Of a stretch of 64,000 bases of DNA, positions 44,748 through 52,585 are shown one piece after another. Made by a program: the position numbers and the translations under genes. The DNA is from Marinovum algicola (GTDB lineage: Bacteria; Pseudomonadota; Alphaproteobacteria; Rhodobacterales; Rhodobacteraceae): the NCBI RefSeq assembly GCF_900109145.1, contig NZ_FNYY01000002.1, forward strand, positions 248,001 through 312,000. Reading direction: 5' to 3'. Every line of letters begins with the position of its first letter. Position 1 is the first letter of the stretch. Below the pieces are notes generated by a model. It worked only from the letters and a program-made list of their open reading frames with translations, was not told the origin of the DNA and ran no database searches.

Positions 44748-45475
44748 GCCAGCCAGCGCAGCACCTCCTCCGGGTCGTGGGTTTCCGGGCGCGGCGGGAT
44801 CGCGGGCCGGTCGATCATGATCACCGGCAGGCCCAGCACCCGCGCGGCGGCGATCTTGGCAAAGGCGCCGCTGCCGCCGGAATTCTTGGACACCACCACC
44901 TCGATCCCGTGCCGGTCAAGCAGCGCGGCATCAGCCTCCTGCCGGAACGGGCCCCGGTCGACGATCACCGCATGGTCGGGAAAGGCGGGCGGCGTGACCG
45001 GCGGATCGACCAGCCGCAGCAGGTAGAAATGCTGCGGATTGACGGTGAAGGCCGGCAGATGCATGCGCCCCACCGCCAGCATCACCCGCGTCGCCGGGGT
45101 GTCCAGCGCCGCCACCGCGCCGGCGATATCACTCACCCGCGTCCAGCGGTCGGCGGCGGTCTGCTGCCAGCGCGCGCGGGTCAGCGCGATCAGCGGCACC
45201 GCGCGCGCGTCACAGGCGGCGACGGCATGTGCGCTCATCTGTGCGGCAAAAGGATGGGTGGCATCGATCACATGGCTGATCCGCGCCTCGGCAAGATAGC
45301 GCGCCAGCCCCTCGGCGCCGCCAAAGCCGCCGATCCGCAGCGGCAGCGCCTGCGCCGCCGGATTGGCAACACGGCCGGCCATCGACACGGTGCCGCGCAG
45401 CCCGGCCTCGGCCAGCCTTTGGCACAGCCGCGTGGCTTCGAGCGTGCCGCCCAGCACCAGAAGGTTCGGTTGCAT
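44720..45475 (-). CDS. cobK: Precorrin-6A reductase CobK
   Basis: This 251-residue NADPH-dependent reductase begins NLLVLGGTLEATRLCQRLA, with HVIDATHPFAAQMSAHAVAAC and VVSKNSGGSGAFAKIAAARVLGLPVIMIDRP as CobK/CbiJ hallmarks. ATG 45475 shares the tetramer CATG (45473-45476) with the ATG of the divergent cobL gene, so the two start codons overlap. GGGAG lies eight bases upstream of its ATG, inside the cobL coding sequence. It converges with cobJ at the other end, so it is a single-gene island on the minus strand. Confidence 0.94.
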   Translation of the reverse strand: MQPNLLVLGGTLEATRLCQRLAEAGLRGTVSMAGRVANPAAQALPLRIGGFGGAEGLARYLAEARISHVIDATHPFAAQMSAHAVAACDARAVPLIALTRARWQQTAADRWTRVSDIAGAVAALDTPATRVMLAVGRMHLPAFTVNPQHFYLLRLVDPPVTPPAFPDHAVIVDRGPFRQEADAALLDRHGIEVVVSKNSGGSGAFAKIAAARVLGLPVIMIDRPAIPPRPETHDPEEVLRWLAHAGTERGV

Positions 45476-46682
45476 GTCTGAGGCTCCCTGGCTCACCATC
45501 GTCGGTCTCGGCGAAGATGGCCCGGACGGGCTCTGCGCTGCAAGCCGAAGCGCGCTGGCGCGGGCGGAAATCGTCTTCGGCCCGCCGCGTCACCTGTCGC
45601 TTCTGCCGGCGCGCGAAACCGCACCCGGGGCCGAGCGGTTGGACTGGCCGGTGCCCTTCGCCGACGGCGTGACCCGGCTGATGGGCCTGCGCGGACGGCA
45701 GGTGGTGGTGCTGGCCTCCGGCGATCCTTTCTGGTTCGGCGCCGGCGCGGTGCTGGCGCGGCGGCTGTCGCGCGGCGAATGGCGGGCCTTTCCTGGCCGT
45801 GCGACCTTTTCGCTGGCGGCGGCACGCCTGGGCTGGCCGCTGGAACGCACCGCCTGCCTCGGCCTGCACGCCGCGCCGCTGGCCCGGCTGCGGCCGCAAA
45901 TGGCACCGGGGCAGCGGCTGATCGTCCTTCTGCGCGATGGCACGGCGGTGGCCGAACTCTGCGACTATCTCGTCGCGCAGGGCTTTGGCGCCACCGGGCT
46001 GACGGTGATGGAATGCCTCGGCGGCCCGCGCGAGCGCCTCACCGAGAGCTGCGCCGAGGCGCTGGCCGATCAGAGCTTTGCCGCGCCGGTCTGTGTCGCG
46101 CTGGAGGTGGCGGGGCAAGGCGCGGTGCTGCCCCTGGCCTCGGGGCGGCCGGACAGCTGGTTCGACAATGACGGCCAGATCACCAAGCGGCCGATCCGGG
46201 CGCTGACCCTCTCGGCGCTGGCGCCCCGGCCGGGTGAGCATCTCTGGGACATCGGCGGCGGCTCGGGCTCGATCGGCATCGAATGGCTGCTTGCCGATCC
46301 GAGCCTGACCGCCACCACGATCGAGCCCCGCGCCGACCGGGCCGCCCGCATCGCCGGCAATGCCGCGCGTCTGGGTGTCGAGCAGTTGCAGGTCGTCACC
46401 GGCGCGGCGCCGGCGGCGCTGGACCGGTTGCCGCCGCCCGACGCGGTCTTTGTCGGCGGCGGGCTGGGGCCCGAGCTGCTGGCGCACCTGGTACGACTTC
46501 CCGGACGTCCGCGCCTTGTCGCCAATGCGGTGACGCTGGAGACCGAGGCGCTGCTCGTCGCGGCACAGGCGGAACACGGCGGCGACTTGCTGCGCGTCGC
46601 GCTGTCTTCGGTGGCGCCGATCGGGCCGAAACGCGGCTGGAAATCGGCCTATCCGGTGGTGCAATGGCGGTGGGCGCGATGA
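45474..46682 (+). CDS. cobL: Precorrin-6Y C5,15-methyltransferase (decarboxylating) CobL
   Basis: This 402-residue fusion has an N-terminal tetrapyrrole methylase domain (PWLTIVGLGEDGPDGL, then VLASGDPFWFGAGAVLAR; CbiE-like) and a C-terminal Rossmann methyltransferase (LWDIGGGSGSIGIEWLL; CbiT-like). It methylates C5 and C15 and decarboxylates the acetate side chain. ATG 45474 gives the conserved N-terminus MSEAPWLTIVGLGEDG, and AAGG nine bases upstream lies inside cobK. The start codon overlaps that of divergent cobK. Confidence 0.95.
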   Translation: MSEAPWLTIVGLGEDGPDGLCAASRSALARAEIVFGPPRHLSLLPARETAPGAERLDWPVPFADGVTRLMGLRGRQVVVLASGDPFWFGAGAVLARRLSRGEWRAFPGRATFSLAAARLGWPLERTACLGLHAAPLARLRPQMAPGQRLIVLLRDGTAVAELCDYLVAQGFGATGLTVMECLGGPRERLTESCAEALADQSFAAPVCVALEVAGQGAVLPLASGRPDSWFDNDGQITKRPIRALTLSALAPRPGEHLWDIGGGSGSIGIEWLLADPSLTATTIEPRADRAARIAGNAARLGVEQLQVVTGAAPAALDRLPPPDAVFVGGGLGPELLAHLVRLPGRPRLVANAVTLETEALLVAAQAEHGGDLLRVALSSVAPIGPKRGWKSAYPVVQWRWAR

Positions 46683-47059
46683 TCGTCGCGGGCTTCGGAT
46701 TTCGCCGCGATGCCAGTGCGGCGAGCCTGCGCGATGCCTTTGACCGGGCGCGCGGGGATCACCCCGTATCCGGCCTCGCCACCGCCGCCGACAAGGCCGG
46801 CACCGCGCAGTTCCGCGCCTTGTCGGCGGCGCTCGACCTGCCCGTCTGCCCCGTCGCGCCCGAGGCCCTGACGCCGCAGGCTACCCACACCCATTCGCCG
46901 CGCGTCGCGGCCGCGCGCGGCACCGGCTCGGTGGCCGAAGCCACCGCGCTGGCCGCCGCCGGCCCCGGCGCGCGGCTGCTCGCGCCCCGGATGATCTCCG
47001 CAGACCGCATGGCCAGCTGCGCGCTGGCCATGTCTCTCCCCGAAGGACAGACCCAATGA
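46679..47059 (+). CDS. cobE: CobE/CbiG-C-type cobalamin biosynthesis protein
   Basis: This 126-residue protein matches the CobE/CbiG C-terminal domain: [36 protein letters not shown], and [21 protein letters not shown]. The exact role of CobE in the aerobic pathway is unsettled; it is thought to assist precorrin processing. ATG 46679 overlaps the cobL stop (ATGA), and cobM overlaps its own stop in the same way. The longer frame from 46283 is a cobL shadow. Confidence 0.88.
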   Translation: MIVAGFGFRRDASAASLRDAFDRARGDHPVSGLATAADKAGTAQFRALSAALDLPVCPVAPEALTPQATHTHSPRVAAARGTGSVAEATALAAAGPGARLLAPRMISADRMASCALAMSLPEGQTQ

Positions 47060-47868
47060 CCGTTCACTTCATCGGCGCCGGCCCCGGCGCCCCCGATCTT
47101 CTGACCCTGCGCGGCCGCGACATCATCGCCGCCTGCCCGGTCTGCCTCTATGCCGGCTCGCTGGTGCCCGAGGCGATCCTGCAACATTGCCCGCCGGGCG
47201 CGCGCATCGTGAACACCGCGCCGCTCGACCTCGACCGGATCATCGACGAGATCCGCGATGCCCATGCCGCCGGTCAGGATGTGGCGCGGCTGCATTCCGG
47301 CGACCTCTCGGTCTGGTCGGCGATGGGCGAACAGATGCGCCGGCTCAAGGCGCTGGACATCCCGGTCTCGGTCACCCCCGGAGTGCCAGCTTTTGCCGCC
47401 GCCGCCGCCGCGCTTGGCGCCGAGCTGACGTTGCCCGGGCTGGCGCAATCGGTGGTATTGACCCGCACCCCCGGCCGTGCCTCCTCGATGCCCCAAGGCG
47501 AGAGCCTGACCAATTTCGCTGCCACAGGCGCGACGCTGGCCCTTCACCTCTCGATCCAGAAAATCGCCCGGGTCGTCGCCGATCTCACCCCCGCCTATGG
47601 CGCGGATTGCCCGGTGGCGGTGGTCTACCGCGCGAGCTGGCCGGACCAGAAGATCCTGCGCGGCACCCTGGCCGACATCGAGGCGCAACTTGACGGCGGC
47701 ATCACCCGCACCGCGCTGATCCTCGTCGGCCCGGCGCTGGCCGGCGAAGGCTTTGACGAAAGCTGCCTCTATGCCGTCGACTACGACCGGCGCTACCGGC
47801 CGCAGAGCGCCGACAGCCCCTGGACCGACTGGACCCCCGACGCCGAGGGAGCCGCGACACATGGCTGA
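47056..47868 (+). CDS. cobM: Precorrin-4 C11-methyltransferase CobM
   Basis: This 270-residue tetrapyrrole methylase begins [23 protein letters not shown], with [32 protein letters not shown] and [28 protein letters not shown] typical of CobM/CbiF. It methylates precorrin-4 at C11. Its gene overlaps cobE by four bases and cobB by eight bases, in the middle of the cobL-E-M-B-A run. Confidence 0.95.
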   Translation: MTVHFIGAGPGAPDLLTLRGRDIIAACPVCLYAGSLVPEAILQHCPPGARIVNTAPLDLDRIIDEIRDAHAAGQDVARLHSGDLSVWSAMGEQMRRLKALDIPVSVTPGVPAFAAAAAALGAELTLPGLAQSVVLTRTPGRASSMPQGESLTNFAATGATLALHLSIQKIARVVADLTPAYGADCPVAVVYRASWPDQKILRGTLADIEAQLDGGITRTALILVGPALAGEGFDESCLYAVDYDRRYRPQSADSPWTDWTPDAEGAATHG

Positions 47869-49177
47869 TGTTCCCGGCCTGCTGATCTCGGCGCCCTCCT
47901 CGGGCACCGGCAAGACTACCGTCATGCTGGGGCTGTTGCGGGCGCTGGCCGAGGACGGCTTGCAGGTGCAGCCGTTCAAATCCGGCCCCGACTACATCGA
48001 TCCGGCCTTTCACCGCGCCGCCAGCGGCCGCCACAGCTTCAACCTGGACGGCTGGGCGATGGGCGCCGGTCTGTGGCAGGCGATTGCTTCGCAGGCCGCG
48101 GGCGCCGATATCTGCGTCGCCGAGGGCTCGATGGGGCTCTACGACGGCGTCGCCACCCGCGGCCAGCAGGGCTTCGGCTCCAGCGCCGAGACGGCGCTGG
48201 CGATGGGCTGGCCGGTGGTGCTGGTGCTCGACGTCAGCGGTCAGGCGCAGAGCGCCGCCGCCACGGCGCTGGGCTTTCGGACCTACAGGCCCGAGCTGCC
48301 CTTTGCCGGGGTGATCCTCAACCGAGTCGCCTCGCCCCGGCACGAACGGCTGGCACGGCTGGGGATGGAGCAGGCCGGTCTGCCGGTGCTGGGCGTACTG
48401 CCCCGGCGCGGCGACCTTGCCCTGCCGGAGCGGCACCTGGGACTGATCCAGGCGGTCGAACATCCCGACCTCGAGGCTGCCATCGCCACCTATGCCGCCT
48501 TCCTGCGCGACCATGTCGACCTGGCCGCGCTGCGCGCTGCCGCGCGCGGCCTGCCGGTGCCGGACGCATCCGCCCTGCCGCCACCGCCGGCCCAGCGCAT
48601 CGCCATTGCCCGGGATGCGGCGTTTTCCTTCACCTATCCGCATCTGCTTCAGGGCTGGCACGACGCCGGGGCCGAGATCCTGCCGTTCTCGCCTTTGGCC
48701 GACGAACCGCCCGATCCGCAGGCCGATGTGGTCTGGCTGCCCGGCGGCTATCCCGAGCTGCACGCCGGCCGGCTCGCCGCCGCCGAAAACTTCCGCGCCG
48801 GGCTGCGCCGCCACGCCGAGCGCCGGCCGGTGCATGGCGAATGCGGCGGATACATGGCGCTGGGCGCGGCGCTGATCGACAAACAGGGCACAGCCCACCG
48901 GATGGCCGGGCTGCTGGGGCTGGTCACCAGCTACGAGACGCGCAAGTTCCACCTGGGTTATCGCCGCGCGACGCTGAAGGCGCCGATGCCGGGCCATGCC
49001 GCCGGCACCGCGCTGCGCGGCCACGAATTCCACTATTCCACCATCCTCGAGCAGCCCGACGCACCGCTGGCGGCGGTCACCGATGCCGACGGCACGCCGG
49101 TGCCGGAAACCGGATCCCTGCGCGGCCGGGTCTCGGGCAGCTTCTTTCACCTCATCTCGGCCGAGGAGACGGCATGA
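47861..49177 (+). CDS. cobB: Hydrogenobyrinic acid a,c-diamide synthase CobB
   Basis: This 438-residue glutamine amidotransferase amidates the a and c side chains of hydrogenobyrinic acid. The P-loop is [17 protein letters not shown] near residue 10, [17 protein letters not shown] and [10 protein letters not shown] are ATPase-domain motifs, and the glutaminase nucleophile lies in [12 protein letters not shown] with a C-terminal GHEFHYS. ATG 47861 overlaps the end of cobM. It is followed by cobA with a four-base overlap. Confidence 0.95.
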   Translation: MADVPGLLISAPSSGTGKTTVMLGLLRALAEDGLQVQPFKSGPDYIDPAFHRAASGRHSFNLDGWAMGAGLWQAIASQAAGADICVAEGSMGLYDGVATRGQQGFGSSAETALAMGWPVVLVLDVSGQAQSAAATALGFRTYRPELPFAGVILNRVASPRHERLARLGMEQAGLPVLGVLPRRGDLALPERHLGLIQAVEHPDLEAAIATYAAFLRDHVDLAALRAAARGLPVPDASALPPPPAQRIAIARDAAFSFTYPHLLQGWHDAGAEILPFSPLADEPPDPQADVVWLPGGYPELHAGRLAAAENFRAGLRRHAERRPVHGECGGYMALGAALIDKQGTAHRMAGLLGLVTSYETRKFHLGYRRATLKAPMPGHAAGTALRGHEFHYSTILEQPDAPLAAVTDADGTPVPETGSLRGRVSGSFFHLISAEETA

Positions 49178-49908
49178 CGCAGGACACCCACCAGGGCATC
49201 GTCAGCTTCGTCAGCTCCGGCCCCGGCGATCCCGAGCTGCTGACCGTCAAGGCGGTGGATCGGCTGGGACGCGCCGATGCGGTGTTGTATGACGATCTGT
49301 CCTCCGGCCCGATCCTCGAGCTGGCCCGCGACGGCGCCGATCTTGTCGGCGTCGGCAAACGCGCCGGGCGGCCCTCGCCGCGACAGGATCACGTCAGCCG
49401 GCTGCTGGTGGATTACGCCCGCACCGGCCAACGCGTGGTACGGCTGAAATCCGGCGACAGCGGTATCTTCGGCCGGCTCGAAGAGGAGATCACGGCGCTC
49501 AAGGCAGCCGGGCTCGGCTATGAGATCATCCCCGGCGTGCCTTCGGCCTGTGCCGCCGCCGCCGCCGCCGGCATACCGCTGACCCGCCGGCTCACCGCGC
49601 GGCGGGTGCAATTCGCCACCGGCCATGACATCAGCGGGACCCTGCCGGAAGACGCCAACCTTGCCGCCCTGGCCGATCCCACGGCGGTGACCGCGATCTT
49701 CATGGGCAAACGCACCTTTCCCGGCCTCGCCGCCAAGCTCATCGCCCAGGGCCTGCCGCCCGACACCCCGGCGCTGCTCGCGGAATCGGTCAGCCGCCCC
49801 GACCAGAAACTGACCCGGCACAGCGTCGCCAGCCTCGCCGAGGCGCTGGCCCGCGAAACCGGCGACAAGGCCGGGCTCATCTTTTTCGGTCCACTGGCAG
49901 AGGAGTAA
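49174..49908 (+). CDS. cobA: Uroporphyrinogen-III C-methyltransferase CobA
   Basis: This 244-residue SUMT enzyme makes precorrin-2, the entry step of the corrin branch. It has FVSSGPGDPELLTVKAVDRLGRADAVLYDDL, KRAGRPSPRQDHVSRLLVDYA, RLKSGDSGIFGRLEEEITAL and a PGVPSACAAAAAAGIPLTRR motif. No siroheme dehydrogenase/ferrochelatase domain is fused (not CysG), so it should be devoted to cobalamin. ATG 49174 overlaps the cobB stop. It is the last gene of the cobL-E-M-B-A unit. Confidence 0.94.
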   Translation: MTQDTHQGIVSFVSSGPGDPELLTVKAVDRLGRADAVLYDDLSSGPILELARDGADLVGVGKRAGRPSPRQDHVSRLLVDYARTGQRVVRLKSGDSGIFGRLEEEITALKAAGLGYEIIPGVPSACAAAAAAGIPLTRRLTARRVQFATGHDISGTLPEDANLAALADPTAVTAIFMGKRTFPGLAAKLIAQGLPPDTPALLAESVSRPDQKLTRHSVASLAEALARETGDKAGLIFFGPLAEE

Positions 49909-49927
49909 GGCAGACAGATCACAGACG

Positions 49928-49943
49928 CCGGGGACAGCCCCGG
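49928..49943 (+). terminator. Short hairpin after cobA
   Basis: CCGGGG (49928-49933) pairs with CCCCGG (49938-49943) around an ACAG loop, between the cobA stop and riboswitch 3. A weak terminator or a riboswitch-flanking helix is possible. Confidence 0.35.
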
Positions 49944-49954
49944 ACCACAAGGAA

Positions 49955-50110
49955 AGCATGGTGCGCCGCGCGAGTGGCCACAGGGAACCGGGTGCAACTC
50001 CCGGACTGCCCCCGCAACTGTAAGCGGAGAGTGCCGAGGAACGTCCCACTGGCCGCGAGGCCGGGAAGGGCCGAGGCGCGATGACCCGCAAGTCAGGAGA
50101 CCTGCCATGT
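49955..50110 (+). promoter_or_regulatory. Cobalamin riboswitch 3 (upstream of cbiM-like gene)
   Basis: A textbook element: the AGGGAACCGGGTGCAACTCC core, the GACTGCCCCCGCAACTGTAA loop (50004-50023) and the B12 box AGTCAGGAGACCTGCC (50091-50106). P1 is CATGG (49957-49961) with CCATG (50105-50109). A downstream hairpin, GCTGCC/GGCAGC (50144-50160), may be part of the expression platform. It should shut down the cobalt transporter, and perhaps cobF, when cobalamin is sufficient. The rest of the 272-base gap shows nothing else. Confidence 0.95.
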
Positions 50111-50180
50111 GCCCCCTTTTCCACGCCCGCACGGGCAATTTCCGCTGCCGGAGGGGCAGCATCACGAGAAAGGAACTGAC

Positions 50181-50858
50181 ATGCATATCGAACCCGGCGT
50201 CGTTGACGGCGCCAAGATGACCTTCGCCTACACCACCGCCGCAGGGGCGGCGACCTATACCGCCAAGCAGACCGTGGACGATCTGTCGCGCACCAACTCC
50301 GGCGCCTTTGCCTTGCGGACTCTGCTTGCCACCATCGGCGCTCTGCTGTTTTTCGAAGTGCTTCCGAATTTCCCGGTCGGCATCTCGGAAGTGCATTTCA
50401 TCCTCGGCTCGACTCTCTTCCTGTTGCTCGGCACGGCGCCGGCGGCGCTGGGCCTGGCGATCGGGCTGCTGATCCAGGGGCTGTTCTTTGCCCCCACCGA
50501 CATGCCGATGTATTTCGTCAATGTCACCACGCTGCTGGTGCCGCTCTTTGCCGCCTCGGCGCTGGCGCGCCGGATCATCCCGCGTGACACCGCCTATGTC
50601 GATCTGGCCTACAAGGACATGCTCAAGCTCTCGGCCGTCTACCAGGGCGGTGTGGTGACCTGGGTCGCCTTCTGGGCGTTCTATGGCCAGGGCGTCACCG
50701 CCGCGACCTTCCAGTCGGTCTGGACCTTCGGCGCCGCCTACATGCTGGTGCTGCTGATCGAGCCGCTGGCCGACCTGGCCGCGCTGGCCGGGGCCAAGGC
50801 GCTGCGCGACACCGGCGTCGCGCGCCTGCTTGCACCGCGGCTCTACCGCTCGGCGTAA
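50181..50858 (+). CDS. CbiM-like cobalt ECF transporter S component
   Basis: This 225-residue membrane protein begins MHIEPGVVDGAKM, keeping the Met-His N-terminus whose amino group and His2 bind Co/Ni in CbiM proteins. About five to six hydrophobic helices follow an N-terminal loop of about 40 residues, and a riboswitch for cobalamin sits directly upstream, consistent with cobalt uptake. No CbiN, CbiQ or CbiO genes adjoin it, so it is either solitary or energised by subunits elsewhere. AAAGGA seven bases before ATG 50181 supports the start over the upstream in-frame ATGs, which would destroy the N-terminal metal site. Confidence 0.78.
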   Translation: MHIEPGVVDGAKMTFAYTTAAGAATYTAKQTVDDLSRTNSGAFALRTLLATIGALLFFEVLPNFPVGISEVHFILGSTLFLLLGTAPAALGLAIGLLIQGLFFAPTDMPMYFVNVTTLLVPLFAASALARRIIPRDTAYVDLAYKDMLKLSAVYQGGVVTWVAFWAFYGQGVTAATFQSVWTFGAAYMLVLLIEPLADLAALAGAKALRDTGVARLLAPRLYRSA

Positions 50859-50879
50859 CGCCGCACGGCCGCTGAACCG

Positions 50880-50905
50880 GTCCGGGGCGCGCACGCGCCC
50901 CGGAC
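50880..50905 (+). terminator. Strong hairpin between cbiM-like gene and cobF
   Basis: GTCCGGGGCGC (50880-50890) and GCGCCCCGGAC (50895-50905) form a perfect 11-bp stem with a GCAC loop, followed by TTCT. It is the strongest terminator-like hairpin in the cob region, yet cobF starts only 22 bases on. Either cobF depends on readthrough or an own promoter, or the hairpin separates translation levels. Confidence 0.6.
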
Positions 50906-50927
50906 TTCTGCGTGAAAGGACATTCCG

Positions 50928-51671
50928 ATGATCAAGGACCTCTGGCTGATCGGCATCGGCACCGGCAGCCCCGCCCATGTGACGCTGGAAGGCATGCAGG
51001 CGCTGCGCGAGGCCGCGATCATCCTGCTGCCGCTCAAGGGCGATGACAAACAGGATCTGGCGGCGCTGCGCTACGCCATCCTCGAGGCGGCGGGCAGCGA
51101 CGCCGAGATTCGCACCTTCACCTATCCCGAGCGCGACCCGGCGCTGCCCTATGGCGCACGCGTCAGCGCCTGGCATGACGAGATCGCCCGCCGCTGGATC
51201 GCGGCGCTCGGCCCCGAGACGCCGCCGGGCCCGGTGGCCCTGATGGTCTGGGGCGATCCGGCGCTTTATGACAGCACGCTCAGGATCGCGCGGCGGCTGA
51301 CGCCCTGCCCGCGCCTGCGCGTTGTGCCGGGCATCACCGCCGTGCAGGCGCTCACCGCCGCGCATGCGATCCCGCTCAACACCGTCGATGGCCCGATCCG
51401 GGTTACCACCGGGCGACAGCTCCGCTCCCATGGCTTCCCGCAGGACGAAGAAACCCTGGTGGTGATGCTCGATGGCGCTTGCAGCTTCCGCGACCTCGAT
51501 CCCGCCGGTCTGCATATCTGGTGGGGCGCCTACCTCGGCAGCGAGGCGCAGCTGTTGCGCGCCGGGCCGCTGGCCGACACCGCCGCCGATATCACCGCCA
51601 CCCGGGCCGAGGCCCGCGCCCGCCATGGCTGGATCATGGACACCTATCTGCTGCGTCGGTCCCCTGCCTGA
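50928..51671 (+). CDS. cobF: Precorrin-6A synthase (deacetylating) CobF
   Basis: This 247-residue tetrapyrrole methylase performs C1 methylation with deacetylation and is specific to the aerobic pathway. It starts LWLIGIGTGSPAHVTLEGMQAL, with ILLPLKGDDKQDLAALRYAIL, LMVWGDPALYDSTLRIA and VVPGITAVQALTAAHAIPLNTV as CobF hallmarks. GAAAGGA upstream of ATG 50928 serves as ribosome binding site. It stands apart from the other methylase genes, behind riboswitch 3 and a strong hairpin. It converges with the dioxygenase gene. Confidence 0.95.
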   Translation: MIKDLWLIGIGTGSPAHVTLEGMQALREAAIILLPLKGDDKQDLAALRYAILEAAGSDAEIRTFTYPERDPALPYGARVSAWHDEIARRWIAALGPETPPGPVALMVWGDPALYDSTLRIARRLTPCPRLRVVPGITAVQALTAAHAIPLNTVDGPIRVTTGRQLRSHGFPQDEETLVVMLDGACSFRDLDPAGLHIWWGAYLGSEAQLLRAGPLADTAADITATRAEARARHGWIMDTYLLRRSPA

Positions 51672-51685
51672 GACCGTCCCGCCGC

Positions 51686-51699
51686 GGCCGGCGCCGGCC
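51686..51699. terminator. GC palindrome between convergent cobF and dioxygenase genes
   Basis: A perfect 14-bp palindrome (GGCCGGCGCCGGCC) lies in the 33-base gap between the two convergent stop codons. It is a candidate bidirectional terminator, although T-runs are absent on either side. Confidence 0.4.
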
Positions 51700-51704
51700 C
51701 GGCC

Positions 51705-52574
51705 TCAGGCCGCGACCAATGTGAGATCGAAGGTCACCTTCAGGTAATCGCCGGGCACCCTGCCGGACAGGTCGAAGCCCGTCGCCGGGAAACTGCCCGC
51801 CGGCATAGGCTGATAGCGCATCACCAGATCCGCGCGCACGCCGAACACCGTATCCTGATCGAGATAGGGGGCGTCCTCGGGAAAGACCTCGGTCACCAGC
51901 GGGCGGAAGCCCTCGGCCTCGGCAATGAAATGCAGGTGCGAGGGCCGCCAGGGATGGCGGCCGCAGGCGCGCAGAATGTCGCCCACCGGCCCATCCGAGG
52001 GCACGGTATATTCCACCGGCTTGACCGTGGTGAAGGCGTACCGTCCATCGGCGCCCACCGTCTGAAGCCCATGGAAATCATAGGTATCCTGTTCCGGGTC
52101 CTGGCTGGAATAAAGCCCGTTCGGCGCGGTCTGCCAGATGTCGAGCCGGGCGCCGGGGATCGGATTGCCCTCGGGGTCTTTCACCACGCCTTCGACCAGC
52201 AGCACCGGCGCCTCGGTCTCGCCCCGCAGATCTCCGCCCACCGGCAGCGGTGGCGAGCCGGAGATATGGAACGGCCCCAGCACCGAGGACGAGGTGCCCT
52301 CGGCCGTCGAATGCAGCATGTCGACCAGCGACGACAGGCCCAGCACATCCGAAAGCAGCACGAATTCATGCCGCTCGGCATCCGAAATCTCGCCGGCGCG
52401 CTCGAGAAAGGCGATCCCGGTCTGCCATTCCGCGTGGGTCAGGTTCACCTCCTTGGCAAAGGCATGCAGGTGGCGGACAAGGCTGGTCATCACTTCGCGC
52501 AGGCGGGGGTCGGTCTCTTCGCCCATGTAGCTGATGAAGGCGTCGGTGATGTTTTCCTGGGTGACATTGCGCAT
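51705..52574 (-). CDS. Intradiol ring-cleavage dioxygenase (hydroxyquinol/catechol 1,2-dioxygenase type)
   Basis: This 289-residue non-heme Fe(III) enzyme has an N-terminal helical dimerisation domain and a beta-sandwich core. Iron ligands expected in this family are visible: Tyr in PNGLYSSQD, Tyr in PVEYTVPSDGP, and the His-x-His pair in RPSHLHFIAEAEG. It cleaves a catechol- or hydroxyquinol-type ring between the hydroxyls. The start (ATG 52574, MRNVTQENITDAF) is well separated from the TRAP gene; the frame running on to 53921 is antisense-like noise over dctM. It is the last gene of an operon with a TRAP importer, OsmC, nitroreductase and FAH-type hydrolase. Confidence 0.9.
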   Translation of the reverse strand: MRNVTQENITDAFISYMGEETDPRLREVMTSLVRHLHAFAKEVNLTHAEWQTGIAFLERAGEISDAERHEFVLLSDVLGLSSLVDMLHSTAEGTSSSVLGPFHISGSPPLPVGGDLRGETEAPVLLVEGVVKDPEGNPIPGARLDIWQTAPNGLYSSQDPEQDTYDFHGLQTVGADGRYAFTTVKPVEYTVPSDGPVGDILRACGRHPWRPSHLHFIAEAEGFRPLVTEVFPEDAPYLDQDTVFGVRADLVMRYQPMPAGSFPATGFDLSGRVPGDYLKVTFDLTLVAA

Positions 52575-52585
52575 AGGGCAAACCT

